Assembly (NCBI GenBank): GCA_003486945.1
Contig: DNFL01000200.1
Location: 27,752-38,294, forward strand
Source: Hyphomonas sp.
Lineage (GTDB): Bacteria; Pseudomonadota; Alphaproteobacteria; Caulobacterales; Hyphomonadaceae
Length of the DNA: 10,543 bases
Direction of reading: 5' to 3'
A model generated the notes under the pieces. That model made no database searches. It had not been told where the DNA came from and saw only the letters and a program-made list of their open reading frames with translations. Below, in pieces: positions 1 through 7,333 of the stretch; the first letter of the stretch is position 1, and every line of letters begins with the position of its first letter. A program made the position numbers and the translations under genes.

Positions 1-1
1 T

Positions 2-631
2 CTGCCGTGCATGGACGATGACGACTTCCGCCGCGGCCAACCAACCGTGCACAAGGCCTTCGACGAAGCCACCGCCGTTCTTGCTGGTGACGCATTGCTG
101 ACGCTCGCCTTCAAGATCCTCGCCTCCAGCGAAACGCATGACGATCCGGCGATCCGTGTTCACCTGATCGAACGCCTGACGGACGCCGCTGGCGCGCGCG
201 GGATGGTGGGCGGCCAGATGATCGACATGCTGGAAGAGGAAAGCCCTCGCGACCTCAACACGATCACGCGTATGCAGCGGCTGAAAACCGGCGCCCTTAT
301 ATCCTATGCCTTCGAGGCGGCCGCCATTATCGGCCATGCCCGCGAAGCTGAGCGCAATGCGCTGGCAGGTTTCGCCAATGACCTTGGCCTCGCCTACCAG
401 ATTGCCGACGACATTCTCGATGCCGAAGGCGACGAAAGCATCGCCGGAAAGCCCCTCCGGACCGACCAAGTCGCCGGAAAGGCGAATTTCGTGACTCTTT
501 TAGGGGTTGAAGGGGCCCGCCAGCGGGTCAAATTGCTGGCTGCACAGGCCAAGGAACATCTGGCAATATTCCGTGACAAGGCCTCAGTCCTGCTGCATTC
601 GGTCGATTATGTCCTCAACAGGCCCCGTTGA
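2..631 (+). CDS. ispA: Polyprenyl (farnesyl/geranyl) diphosphate synthase, 5'-truncated by the window edge
   Basis: This is the C-terminal two thirds of a trans-isoprenyl diphosphate synthase, which condenses isopentenyl diphosphate with allylic diphosphates (DMAPP, GPP) in the cytoplasm. The reading frame is open to the left edge, starting LPCMDDDDFRRG at base 2. The Met at base 11 lies inside the first aspartate-rich motif, so it is not the start. Also visible are PTVHKAFDEATAVLAGDAL, GMVGGQ (bases about 200-217), a KTGAL segment, and the second aspartate-rich motif DDILD (bases 407-421), which binds Mg-diphosphate. The end, DYVLNRPR, is typical of the family. Family members are about 300 residues, so roughly 90 are missing upstream. 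The next gene is dxs, 36 bases downstream on the same strand, a common isoprenoid arrangement in proteobacteria. Chain length (C15 versus C20) depends on residues before the first Asp motif and cannot be read here; ispA is the best symbol. Confidence 0.93.
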   Translation: MPCMDDDDFRRGQPTVHKAFDEATAVLAGDALLTLAFKILASSETHDDPAIRVHLIERLTDAAGARGMVGGQMIDMLEEESPRDLNTITRMQRLKTGALISYAFEAAAIIGHAREAERNALAGFANDLGLAYQIADDILDAEGDESIAGKPLRTDQVAGKANFVTLLGVEGARQRVKLLAAQAKEHLAIFRDKASVLLHSVDYVLNRPR

Positions 632-667
632 AGCAGCTGCGGCAAAGTACAGAAAAGACACCGCAAG

Positions 668-2590
668 ATGACAGAAGACAGACCCAACCGCCTGCTCGAC
701 GCGATCAACTCCCCGGCGGACCTGAAAGGCCGCAGCCGGGCTGAAATCAAGCAGATCGCCGCCGAAGTGCGCGATGAGGTGATCGATGTCGTCGCCGTGA
801 CCGGCGGCCATCTCGGGTCGGGCCTTGGCGTGGTCGAACTGACAGTTGCCATCCATTCGGTTTTCGACACGCCGGACGACAAGCTGGTCTGGGACGTGGG
901 CCACCAGTGCTATCCCCACAAGATCCTCACCGGCCGGCGCGACCGGATGCGCACGCTCCGGCAGGGCGGCGGCCTTTCCGGTTTCACCAAGCGGTCAGAA
1001 AGCGAATACGATCCCTTTGGCGCCGCGCACGCCTCAACGTCAATTTCCGCCGGCCTCGGCTTCGCCAAGGCGCGCGACCTGCAGGCGCGCAAGAACCATG
1101 TCATCTGCGTGATCGGCGACGGGTCCATGTCCGCTGGCATGGCCTATGAAGCCATGAACAATGCCGGTGCGGACAAGACGCGCCTAATCGTCATCCTCAA
1201 TGACAACGACATGTCGATTGCGCCGCCGGTCGGTGCGATGAGCCACTACTTCTCGCGCCTTGTTTCATCGCGGCCTTACCGCGGCCTGCGCCGGCTTGCG
1301 AAAAAAGTTGTGGCTCCGATGGGCCTCGAGTCGCCGGCGCGTCGCGCGGAAGAATACCTGCGCGGCTTCGCCATGGGCGGCACGATGTTCGAGGAGATGG
1401 GCTTCTACTATGTAGGCCCGATTGACGGGCATGATCTCGACACGCTGATTCCGATCCTCGAGAACATCAAGGCGATGCAGGACGGGCCGATCCTGCTGCA
1501 CGTCGTGACCCAGAAAGGGAAGGGCTACGCGCCCGCAGAGAACTCCGCCGACAAGTATCACGGCGTCTCGAAGTTCTCGGTAATCACCGGCGAGCAGGCA
1601 AAGGGTGCGGCGGGGCCGCCGTCCTACCAGAAGGTCTTCGGAAAGACGCTCGCGGACCTCGGCGAAGTTGACGACCGGATCTGCGCCATCACGGCGGCCA
1701 TGCCGTCTGGTACGTCCACGGACATTTTCGGCTCGCGCTTCCCGGGACGCCACTTTGACGTCGGCATAGCTGAACAGCACGCAGTAACGTTCGCAGCGGG
1801 TCTCGCGGCGGACGGCATGAAGCCTTTCTGCGCGATCTATTCGACCTTCCTGCAGCGCGGTTATGATCAGGTCGTGCACGATGTGGCGATCCAGAAACTG
1901 CCCGTGCGCTTCGCGCTGGATCGCGCTGGTCTCGTCGGCGCTGACGGCGCGACGCATGCCGGCAGCTTCGATGTCGGTTATCTCGGCGCGCTGCCGGGAT
2001 TCGTTTGTATGGCGCCGTCTGACGAGGCTGAACTGGCGCGTATGGTGAAGACCGCGCACGAAATCGACGATGGCCCAAGCTCGATCCGCTATCCGCGCGG
2101 CGAAGGCACCGGCGCAGAGATTCCCAGCCTGCTGAAGGCTTTGGAAATCGGCAAGGGCCGGATCGTGTGCGAGGGAACGACTATCGCGATCCTATCCTAC
2201 GGCACCCGCCTGCAGGAATGCCTGAAGGCGGCAAGCATGCTGTCAGCCCAAGGCCTCAGCGTCACCGTTGCAGATGCGCGCTTTGCCCGCCCGCTGGATG
2301 CGGAACTGGTTGAGCGCCTAGCGAAGGAACATGAAGTCCTGATCACCATCGAGGAAGGCTCGAAGGGCGGATTTGGAAGTTTTGTGCTGGAGCATCTTGC
2401 AAATGTCGGCGCGCTCGACAGCGGCCTGAAGATCCGGGTGATGACCCTGCCGGATGTGTTCCAGGATCAGGATACACCGTTCCTGATGTACGAACATGCT
2501 GGCCTGAATGCTCGCCACATTGCTGCCCGCGCCATTGAAGCGCTGGGGCGGGGTGATCTGTCCGCCATCGAGATTGCCGCCCGCGCCTGA
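668..2590 (+). CDS. dxs: 1-deoxy-D-xylulose-5-phosphate synthase (DXS)
   Basis: Full-length DXS, 640 residues, normal for the family. It is a cytoplasmic thiamine-diphosphate enzyme that joins pyruvate and glyceraldehyde 3-phosphate to make DXP, the first and often rate-controlling step of the MEP isoprenoid pathway (DXP also feeds thiamine and, in some bacteria, pyridoxal synthesis). Visible motifs are the N-terminal GGHLGSGLG with His48, [12 protein letters not shown] (His79), and the ThDP/Mg motif GDGSMSAGM (from residue 150) closing at NDND (178-181). The pyrimidine domain contains [15 protein letters not shown] with the catalytic Glu369, and GATHAGSFD with His430. A transketolase C-terminal domain ends the protein. 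The ATG at 668 gives a normal N-terminus ([13 protein letters not shown]), although the Shine-Dalgarno is weak (A-rich gaaaag about 10 bases upstream). Its place after ispA suggests co-transcription. No key residue is missing. Confidence 0.98.
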   Translation: MTEDRPNRLLDAINSPADLKGRSRAEIKQIAAEVRDEVIDVVAVTGGHLGSGLGVVELTVAIHSVFDTPDDKLVWDVGHQCYPHKILTGRRDRMRTLRQGGGLSGFTKRSESEYDPFGAAHASTSISAGLGFAKARDLQARKNHVICVIGDGSMSAGMAYEAMNNAGADKTRLIVILNDNDMSIAPPVGAMSHYFSRLVSSRPYRGLRRLAKKVVAPMGLESPARRAEEYLRGFAMGGTMFEEMGFYYVGPIDGHDLDTLIPILENIKAMQDGPILLHVVTQKGKGYAPAENSADKYHGVSKFSVITGEQAKGAAGPPSYQKVFGKTLADLGEVDDRICAITAAMPSGTSTDIFGSRFPGRHFDVGIAEQHAVTFAAGLAADGMKPFCAIYSTFLQRGYDQVVHDVAIQKLPVRFALDRAGLVGADGATHAGSFDVGYLGALPGFVCMAPSDEAELARMVKTAHEIDDGPSSIRYPRGEGTGAEIPSLLKALEIGKGRIVCEGTTIAILSYGTRLQECLKAASMLSAQGLSVTVADARFARPLDAELVERLAKEHEVLITIEEGSKGGFGSFVLEHLANVGALDSGLKIRVMTLPDVFQDQDTPFLMYEHAGLNARHIAARAIEALGRGDLSAIEIAARA

Positions 2591-2658
2591 AACGCAGACG
2601 TCACATTTTCTCCGCAGTTCGGCCCTGTCTCGGTGCAGTTTGCCGGGCTAAGCATAAC

Positions 2659-2695
2659 GCTGCGAGTGGGGTTTTCCCGCCGATTTCAGCTTTTT
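2659..2695 (+). terminator. Weak terminator-like hairpin with T5 tract after dxs
   Basis: Between dxs and the lipoprotein gene, an outer GCTG/CAGC pair (2659-2662/2687-2690) flanks an inner GTGGG/CCCGC stem (2666-2670/2676-2680, one G-T pair). Five T residues follow at once (2691-2695). The stem has internal loops and is short. The downstream Shine-Dalgarno begins 3 bases after the T tract, so a promoter for the next gene would have to overlap the structure. It may be an attenuator or chance. Confidence 0.25.
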
Positions 2696-2697
2696 AC

Positions 2698-2702
2698 AGG
2701 AG
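2698..2702 (+). promoter_or_regulatory. Shine-Dalgarno AGGAG fixing the lipoprotein start
   Basis: AGGAG lies 7 bases before the ATG at 2710. This favours that ATG over an in-frame TTG at 2704, which would leave almost no spacing. Confidence 0.8.
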
Positions 2703-2709
2703 TTTGCCG

Positions 2710-3360
2710 ATGTTTCGTTCCCTTCTGTTCGCCGCGGCCTCGGCCGTCATCCTCGCTGCTTGCGCCTCGGCGCCCGAAGCTCCGGCAGCAAGCTCGACGG
2801 CAACCGAGACCCCCGTCGTGAAGTCGACCTTCGACCGCGCCATGGGCTCGGTTGAGGAACTCGTCCGAGCCGGGAACACGCCGATTGCGATCGAGCGGCT
2901 CATGCAACTCGCGGGCGATATGAGCATCTCCGAGGAAGAGCGCGCAAAAACGCTGGTACTTCTCGGCGATTACAGCCTGGCGCCGGGCGGATATAATGCT
3001 GAAGGCGCTGTGGCTTACTATAAGGAAGTTCTCGCGGACCATGCCTCCAGCAAGGCTGCCGGCGATGCAGGCAGGAAGTTGCCGGGCGCTGAAGCGAAAG
3101 TTGCCGGATATCTCGCGACGCTGGGGTCGGCGACGCTCACCCGTACGCAGGAGTTCAACGCCCTGTTCGGTCTGGGCCGGCATCAGGCAGCGGTTGACGT
3201 GATGACCGCCTACGATCTCGTGCCGGATAATGAAGCCCTGCTGGCGATGTACCAGATCGGTTACCTCTGCGAGGATTCCAACCTCACCGGCCGGGCCTAT
3301 GACGTGACGGACCGGGACGGAACGGCCCGCAAAGTCCGCTTTTGCGATCTGGGCAAATAG
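2710..3360 (+). CDS. Predicted outer-membrane lipoprotein of unknown function, helical repeat-like
   Basis: The 216-residue product is not recognised as a named family. It starts MFRSLLFAAASAVILAAC, a lipoprotein signal peptide with lipobox LAAC and the lipidated cysteine at residue 18. Ala at +2 is compatible with transport to the outer membrane. A linker rich in Ala, Pro, Ser and Thr (about 19-40) follows, then a mainly alpha-helical region (about 41-180) whose pattern (pairs such as RAMGSVEELVRAG, AVAYYKEVLADH, ALFGLGRHQAAVDVM) resembles degenerate TPR/Sel1-like helical hairpins. Two cysteines near the end (187 and 212) could form a periplasmic disulfide. The start is set by AGGAG with 7-base spacing. 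The next gene begins 33 bases after the stop, so the two may be co-transcribed. Secretion and lipidation are well supported; function is open, with a scaffold or envelope-assembly role only a guess from the fold. Confidence 0.85.
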   Translation: MFRSLLFAAASAVILAACASAPEAPAASSTATETPVVKSTFDRAMGSVEELVRAGNTPIAIERLMQLAGDMSISEEERAKTLVLLGDYSLAPGGYNAEGAVAYYKEVLADHASSKAAGDAGRKLPGAEAKVAGYLATLGSATLTRTQEFNALFGLGRHQAAVDVMTAYDLVPDNEALLAMYQIGYLCEDSNLTGRAYDVTDRDGTARKVRFCDLGK

Positions 3361-3393
3361 CGCTAGCTTCGCCTCCGGTGCTGGGGGGCGAAC

Positions 3394-3981
3394 ATGAGCG
3401 CAGTCGAGTTTCGCCGCAGGGCATCTGTCACTCAGGCAGGAGAAACCCTGTGGCGGGCTCATGACGACCGGTTGGAGCAATTGTCGCCAGACGGCCAACT
3501 CGTGCTCACCGTGCCCTATGCCAATGTGCGGCGTGTGCGCCTTGCCTTTGCGCCGGGCCGGTTTCAGCAGTCACGTTTCCTGATGGAGCTGGAAGGGACG
3601 CGTTCGAAGCTGTCGCTCACCAACATGCACTTCAAGGGCGTGGCCAACTTTGAGGACCGGTTTGACACGTTCGAGCCGCTGGTCCGGAAAATTGTTCAGG
3701 GTGTTGCAGGCGCGAGCCCGGCCGCAGAGTTCCGGGCAGGGGAGAAGCCGGCATATTACTGGCTGATGCTCGCGTTCAATGTGGCGGCCTTCGGCCTGCT
3801 GGCGCTGGTTGTACTGGCGCTGCCGATCGGGCTGGGAGATGTGTCGCTGACGTCGCTTGTGAAGCTCGGCATCATCCTGTTCTGTCTGCCCCTCCTGTTC
3901 AGCTGGGCGCTCAATTCCCGCCCCCGCCGGTTTGATCCGGCCCGCGATCTGGACGCCGTGCTGGCGGCGCGCAGCAAATAG
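3394..3981 (+). CDS. Hypothetical membrane protein: soluble beta-rich N-terminal domain plus two transmembrane segments
   Basis: The 195-residue product is not recognised as a named family. Residues 1-100 are polar and read like alternating short beta strands ending in an amphipathic helix (FEDRFDTFEPLVRKIVQGV); the pattern recalls bacterial PH-like domains, but this is a resemblance only. Two hydrophobic segments follow, about 121-146 (starting YYWLMLAFNVAAFGLLALVV) and about 152-173 (starting LTSLVKLGIILFCLPLLF). The tail is basic (NSRPRRFDPARD). No signal peptide is seen, so the N-terminal domain is probably cytoplasmic with both helices forming a hairpin in the inner membrane, and the positive residues after helix 2 agree with this. 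A G6 run (3383-3388) sits 5 bases before the ATG and serves as ribosome binding site. It lies 33 bases after the lipoprotein gene, so the two may form a small envelope operon. Confidence 0.8.
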   Translation: MSAVEFRRRASVTQAGETLWRAHDDRLEQLSPDGQLVLTVPYANVRRVRLAFAPGRFQQSRFLMELEGTRSKLSLTNMHFKGVANFEDRFDTFEPLVRKIVQGVAGASPAAEFRAGEKPAYYWLMLAFNVAAFGLLALVVLALPIGLGDVSLTSLVKLGIILFCLPLLFSWALNSRPRRFDPARDLDAVLAARSK

Positions 3982-4039
3982 CCGCGCACCATCTGCCGAT
4001 TCCAGCAGGCCCCCCTCTTCAAACCCCGCCGCAGGCATG

Positions 4040-4059
4040 GTTTGTGGGAGACAACAAAC
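4040..4059. repeat. Inverted repeat GTTTGT-N8-ACAAAC upstream of the acyl-CoA synthetase gene
   Basis: A perfect 6+6 base inverted repeat with an 8-base centre ends 6 bases before the GGAGG ribosome binding site and 20 bases before the ATG at 4080. It is AT-richer than its surroundings. The size and place fit an operator for a dimeric repressor (TetR, GntR or MarR families often control fatty acyl-CoA ligase genes), or a small leader hairpin. No regulator gene is present to support either reading. Confidence 0.35.
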
Positions 4060-4065
4060 AGACAT

Positions 4066-4070
4066 GGAGG
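4066..4070 (+). promoter_or_regulatory. Shine-Dalgarno GGAGG fixing the acyl-CoA synthetase start
   Basis: GGAGG stands 9 bases before the ATG at 4080. It lies inside the longer frame that would begin at GTG 4044, and that GTG has no comparable site before it, so 4080 is preferred. Confidence 0.75.
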
Positions 4071-4079
4071 AAACTGCAC

Positions 4080-5828
4080 ATGGCAGAAGGCGCGACCCCG
4101 AACTGGCCGGTGATGTCGATTGACACCGCCAACGCCGCCCTGGCTGGCCCCGGTTCGCCGGTGGAGCTGGAAGAAGCCACCATCCGCGGTGTAAGCTACA
4201 AGGTCTACAAGAACGCGCCGCCAACCGTGCCGGTGATCCTTGATCTGGCTGCACAGCAATTCGAGGACCGCACCTACATTGTCTACCAGAATGAACGCGT
4301 CACGTTCCGCGCCATGCACCTTGCCGTGCGCAAGCTGGCGCAGGAGCTGCACACGAAGTACGGCATCCGGAAGGGCGACCGGGTCGGCATCGTCATGCGC
4401 AACTATCCGCAATGGCCGCTCGGCTTTTATGCCGCGCTGTCGCTGGGCGCGATTGCGACGCCAATGAACTCCTGGTGGACGGCAGAGGAACTGGAATACG
4501 GCCTTTCCTTCGCAGGGGTGAAGCTGGCGATTGTCGATGGCCAGATCTATGAGCGCATTCGCGGCCATCTCGAAAAACTGCCCGAGCTGAAAAACATCCT
4601 GATCGCGCGCGACACTGCAGAAGAGATCGCCGACCCGCGCGTATCATCGCTCGATGCCATCATCGGCCATCCGAATGACTGGGCGGGTCTTGCTGATGCC
4701 GGCGCTGTCGCCGTTGATCTGGGCCCGGACGATGATGCGACGATCATGTACACGTCCGGCACCACTGGAAAACCGAAGGGCGCGCTCGCGACGCACCGCG
4801 CCATCATCAGCAACATGTTCAACTCGATGACGTGTCAGGCGCGCATGTACCTGCGCAAGGGCGAGCCTGTGCCCGCGCCGGACCCGGATGCGATGCGCGC
4901 GACGCTGCTGTCGATCCCGTTCTTCCACGCCACCGGTTCTTTCGCGATCCTGATCCCGTCTGCTCTGCGCGGTGACAAGATCGTGTCGATGTACAAATGG
5001 GATGCGGGCGAGGCGCTGCCGATCATCGAGGCAGAGAAGATCACCTCCATCGGCGGTGTGCCGGCCATTGCCTGGCAATTGCTGGAGCATCCGGACAGGG
5101 ACAAATACGATCTGTCCTCCATCCAGGTCATCTCTTATGGCGGCGCGCCGTCTGCGCCGGAGCTTGTCTCTTCGATCAAGAAGCGCTTCCCCGATGCGGC
5201 GCCAGGCAATGGCTGGGGCATGACGGAAACCTGCGCAACGGCTACGCTGAACATCGGCGAAGACTATGTGAACCGGCCTTCGAGTGCCGGCGCGCCGCCG
5301 CTCGCGGTTGAACTGAAAATCTGTGATCCGGACGGCAAGGAATTACCGCGCGGCGAAGTGGGCGAACTCTGGTGCAAGAGCGCCGCGAACTGCCGCCTCT
5401 ACTGGAACCGCCCGGACGCCACGGCAGAAACTTTCCGCAATGGCTGGGTCGTCACCGGCGACCTTGCGCGCATAGATGAGGAAGGCTTCCTCTTCCTCGT
5501 GGACCGAGCCAAGGACATGCTGATCCGCGGCGGCGAGAACGTTTACTGTATCGAGGTTGAGAGTGCGCTTTATGACCACCCCGCCGTGATGGACGCGGCC
5601 GTTGTCGGCATTCCGCACAAGGTGCTTGGGGAAGAGGTTGGCGCTGTTGTCCAGCTGAAGCCGGGAAAGAGCGCCACGGAGGCAGAACTGCGCGCCCATG
5701 TGGCCAGCCAGCTGGCGCCGTTCAAGGTGCCGGTGGAAATCCAGTTCCAGGATGATCCGCTGCCGCGCAACGCCAATGGCAAAATCCTGAAGGCGGACCT
5801 GCGCCAGCGCTTCAAGGCCCGGGCCTGA
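4080..5828 (+). CDS. AMP-dependent acyl-CoA synthetase/ligase (class I adenylate-forming enzyme)
   Basis: The 582-residue enzyme is of the ANL superfamily: it activates a carboxylic acid with ATP to an acyl-adenylate, then transfers the acyl group to CoA. All core motifs are present: the P-loop YTSGTTGKPKG (224-234), the YGGAP block (353-357), GWGMTET (378-384), the ribose-binding TGDLA with Asp461, and the hinge region VDRAKDMLIRGGENVY (474-489). PRNANGKILKADL carries the catalytic lysine (Lys568) in the small C-terminal domain. The length and the RGGENVYCIEVE block resemble long-chain fatty acyl-CoA or aryl-CoA ligases. The acid substrate cannot be read from the sequence, so no symbol is given. 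I take ATG 4080 over GTG 4044 because of GGAGG at 4066. The aldo/keto reductase gene starts 4 bases after the stop, so the two are probably one transcript with coupled translation. No signal peptide; cytoplasmic or membrane-associated. Confidence 0.93.
   Translation: MAEGATPNWPVMSIDTANAALAGPGSPVELEEATIRGVSYKVYKNAPPTVPVILDLAAQQFEDRTYIVYQNERVTFRAMHLAVRKLAQELHTKYGIRKGDRVGIVMRNYPQWPLGFYAALSLGAIATPMNSWWTAEELEYGLSFAGVKLAIVDGQIYERIRGHLEKLPELKNILIARDTAEEIADPRVSSLDAIIGHPNDWAGLADAGAVAVDLGPDDDATIMYTSGTTGKPKGALATHRAIISNMFNSMTCQARMYLRKGEPVPAPDPDAMRATLLSIPFFHATGSFAILIPSALRGDKIVSMYKWDAGEALPIIEAEKITSIGGVPAIAWQLLEHPDRDKYDLSSIQVISYGGAPSAPELVSSIKKRFPDAAPGNGWGMTETCATATLNIGEDYVNRPSSAGAPPLAVELKICDPDGKELPRGEVGELWCKSAANCRLYWNRPDATAETFRNGWVVTGDLARIDEEGFLFLVDRAKDMLIRGGENVYCIEVESALYDHPAVMDAAVVGIPHKVLGEEVGAVVQLKPGKSATEAELRAHVASQLAPFKVPVEIQFQDDPLPRNANGKILKADLRQRFKARA
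5815..5826. repeat. 12-base perfect palindrome AGGCCCGGGCCT at the synthetase/reductase junction
   Basis: It spans the last codons and the first base of the stop of the acyl-CoA synthetase gene, just before the aldo/keto reductase start. As RNA it can fold only into a short 4-bp stem. In GC-rich DNA a 6+6 palindrome can arise by chance. Confidence 0.3.
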
Positions 5829-5832
5829 TCGG

Positions 5833-6840
5833 ATGAGCATTTCCAAGCGCCGCATTGGCGACCGCGAAGTTCACCCCATCGGCCTCGGCTGTATGAACAT
5901 CACGCATGCCTATGGCCCGCCCATTGATGAAGGCGATGCGAAGCGTCTGCTGGCGCACGCGCTGGATATAGGCTGCGATTTTCTCGACACCGCAACGATC
6001 TACGGAGCAGGGCGCAGCGAAGAACTGATCGGCGAGGCGCTGGGCGCGCGGCGGAAGGAGTTCTTCCTCGCCAGCAAATGCGTGCTCGCCTTCCGGGATG
6101 GCAAACGCGTGATTGATGGACGGCCAGATGCGATCAAGGCCGCCTGTGAGGCAAGCCTGAAACGTCTGCGTACGGATGTGATCGATCTCTACTACCTGCA
6201 CCGGCCGGACCCGAATGTGCCCGTAGAGGAGTCTGCGGGCGCGTTGTCTGACCTCGTCCGTGAGGGGAAGATCCGGTTCATCGGCCTTTCCGAGATGGGT
6301 GAGGACCAGCTCCGCCGAGCGCACAGTGTGCATCCTGTCGCCGCGTTGCAGTCTGAGTATTCGCTCTGGGTGCGCAATCCGGAGATTGCGGTGCTAGAAG
6401 CGTGCCGGGAGCTAGGGACGGTTCTAGTGGCCTTCTCGCCGGTCGGGCGCGGCTTTCTTGCTGACCCACCGGCTGACCCGGCGACGTTCCATCAGAGCGA
6501 CATGCGCCTCAACGCATTCCCGCGTTTCCTGCCGGAATACTATCCGTCAAACCTCGCGCTGCTCGACGAAGCTCGCGTGATCGCGAGTGAGGCCGGGTGC
6601 ACTGTCGCGCAGCTCGCGCTGGCCTGGACCCTCGCAAAGGGCCCGCATGTCATACCGATCCCCGGCACGACAAAGCTGGCGCATCTTGACGACAATCATG
6701 CCGCCGCAAAGGTGAAGCTGACGCCGGCGCAGGTTGCGCGGCTGGATGCGCATTTTGCGCCGGAGCGCGCGGTGGGGCCTCGCTACAACGCGATGGGGCA
6801 GGCGACGGTGACGACCGAGATGTTCGATTTCGAACGCTGA
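5833..6840 (+). CDS. Aldo/keto reductase
   Basis: The 335-residue protein is a complete NADP(H)-type aldo/keto reductase with a TIM-barrel fold, reducing aldehydes or ketones to alcohols in the cytoplasm. The catalytic tetrad is visible: Asp52 and Tyr57 in FLDTATIYGAGRSEE, Lys82 in LASKCVL, and His123 in YYLHRPDP. The cofactor region appears as IGLSEM (150-155), FSPVGRGFLA (201-210) and IPIPGTTKLAHLDDN (274-288), the last being close to the form found in the AKR13/YakC-like and IolS-like groups. Substrate is unknown. The ATG at 5833 is 4 bases after the acyl-CoA synthetase stop. No good Shine-Dalgarno stands before it, which suggests translational coupling. Its stop is only 6 bases from the end of the convergent GFA gene. 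A natural hypothesis is that the pair works on related carbonyl and carboxyl compounds, but nothing in the sequence proves it. Confidence 0.93.
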   Translation: MSISKRRIGDREVHPIGLGCMNITHAYGPPIDEGDAKRLLAHALDIGCDFLDTATIYGAGRSEELIGEALGARRKEFFLASKCVLAFRDGKRVIDGRPDAIKAACEASLKRLRTDVIDLYYLHRPDPNVPVEESAGALSDLVREGKIRFIGLSEMGEDQLRRAHSVHPVAALQSEYSLWVRNPEIAVLEACRELGTVLVAFSPVGRGFLADPPADPATFHQSDMRLNAFPRFLPEYYPSNLALLDEARVIASEAGCTVAQLALAWTLAKGPHVIPIPGTTKLAHLDDNHAAAKVKLTPAQVARLDAHFAPERAVGPRYNAMGQATVTTEMFDFER

Positions 6841-6862
6841 CGCCGTTCAGGCTTTCGGCGTC
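6839..6862. repeat. Inverted repeat at the convergent gene junction (bidirectional hairpin)
   Basis: GACGCCG (6839-6845) and CGGCGTC (6856-6862) form a perfect 7-bp stem with a 10-base loop. The left arm begins inside the stop codon of the aldo/keto reductase, and the loop holds the stop codon of the GFA gene on the other strand. No T run follows on either strand, so it is not a classical intrinsic terminator, but it is the only structure in the 6-base gap that could help end both transcripts. Confidence 0.45.
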
Positions 6863-7329
6863 CAGATGGACGTTTCATGGTCCGGGTGCTGATTGTTGCT
6901 GATGCGGATTTCTTCCGCTTCTTCCGGCATTGACTCTTCGGTGGCGCCGTAATGCAACAGGTCTGGCAGCTGGTCCATCTGCGGCAGACGGCCTTCCATG
7001 CCGAGTTGGTAGTTCAGCGGGATGGAAGCTGGATTGTCGAAGGCGCCGATGCTCATCGAGATGTGCTGGCTTTCTTCGTGCCGGTAGTAGAGCGGCGTGC
7101 CGCAATCGCGGCAGAAGCCGCGGCGGGCTTTCTCTGAGCTGTGGAACTCCGCAGGCGCGCCGCGCGTCCATTGGAAATCCGCGTGCGGAACGCCGACCAG
7201 CGCCGCAAAGAAATTGCCGGTTGCCTTCTGGCACATGCGGCAATGGCAGACGTGCGGATTGTCCTTGAGGCTGGCCGCTCGGAAGCGGATGCGTCCGCAT
7301 TGGCAGCCTCCGGTTCGCACGTCGCTCAT
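6847..7329 (-). CDS. GFA-family zinc protein (glutathione-dependent formaldehyde-activating enzyme/CENP-V-like)
   Basis: The 160-residue protein has the full cysteine pattern of the GFA domain: CQC (Cys9, Cys11), CHCRMC (Cys28, Cys30, Cys33) and CRDC (Cys73, Cys76). In the family, the first and last pairs hold a structural zinc and the middle triplet binds a second zinc or glutathione. The founding member, Gfa of Paracoccus, was described as speeding S-hydroxymethylglutathione formation, but most homologues have no proven activity, so the name is a domain call only. I start it at the ATG at 7329 (MSDVRTGGCQCG), which places the first Cys pair as in relatives; the open frame continues to 7560 only as an overlap with metG. 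The ATG lies 4 bases after the metG stop, and GGAAAGG in the end of metG (7339-7345) can serve as ribosome site. It is probably transcribed with metG. Confidence 0.9.
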   Translation of the reverse strand: MSDVRTGGCQCGRIRFRAASLKDNPHVCHCRMCQKATGNFFAALVGVPHADFQWTRGAPAEFHSSEKARRGFCRDCGTPLYYRHEESQHISMSIGAFDNPASIPLNYQLGMEGRLPQMDQLPDLLHYGATEESMPEEAEEIRISNNQHPDHETSIWTPKA

Positions 7330-7333
7330 CGGA

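Noticed and set aside
1265..2059. 264-residue open frame on the - strand inside dxs
   Set aside because: It is fully antisense to conserved DXS catalytic domains, has Arg-rich low-complexity composition typical of GC-rich shadow frames, and shows no recognisable domain.
2686..3498. 270-residue open frame on the - strand over the lipoprotein gene
   Set aside because: The + strand gene has a lipobox and a good ribosome site; the antisense frame has neither a start signal nor a domain.
4044..4079. GTG start for the acyl-CoA synthetase 12 codons upstream
   Set aside because: GGAGG at 4066-4070 is well spaced for ATG 4080 and lies inside the longer frame; the extra residues also cover the inverted repeat.
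3571..4568. Overlapping long - strand frames across the membrane protein and acyl-CoA synthetase genes
   Set aside because: Shadow frames opposite genes with clear domains; Arg/Gln/His-rich composition.
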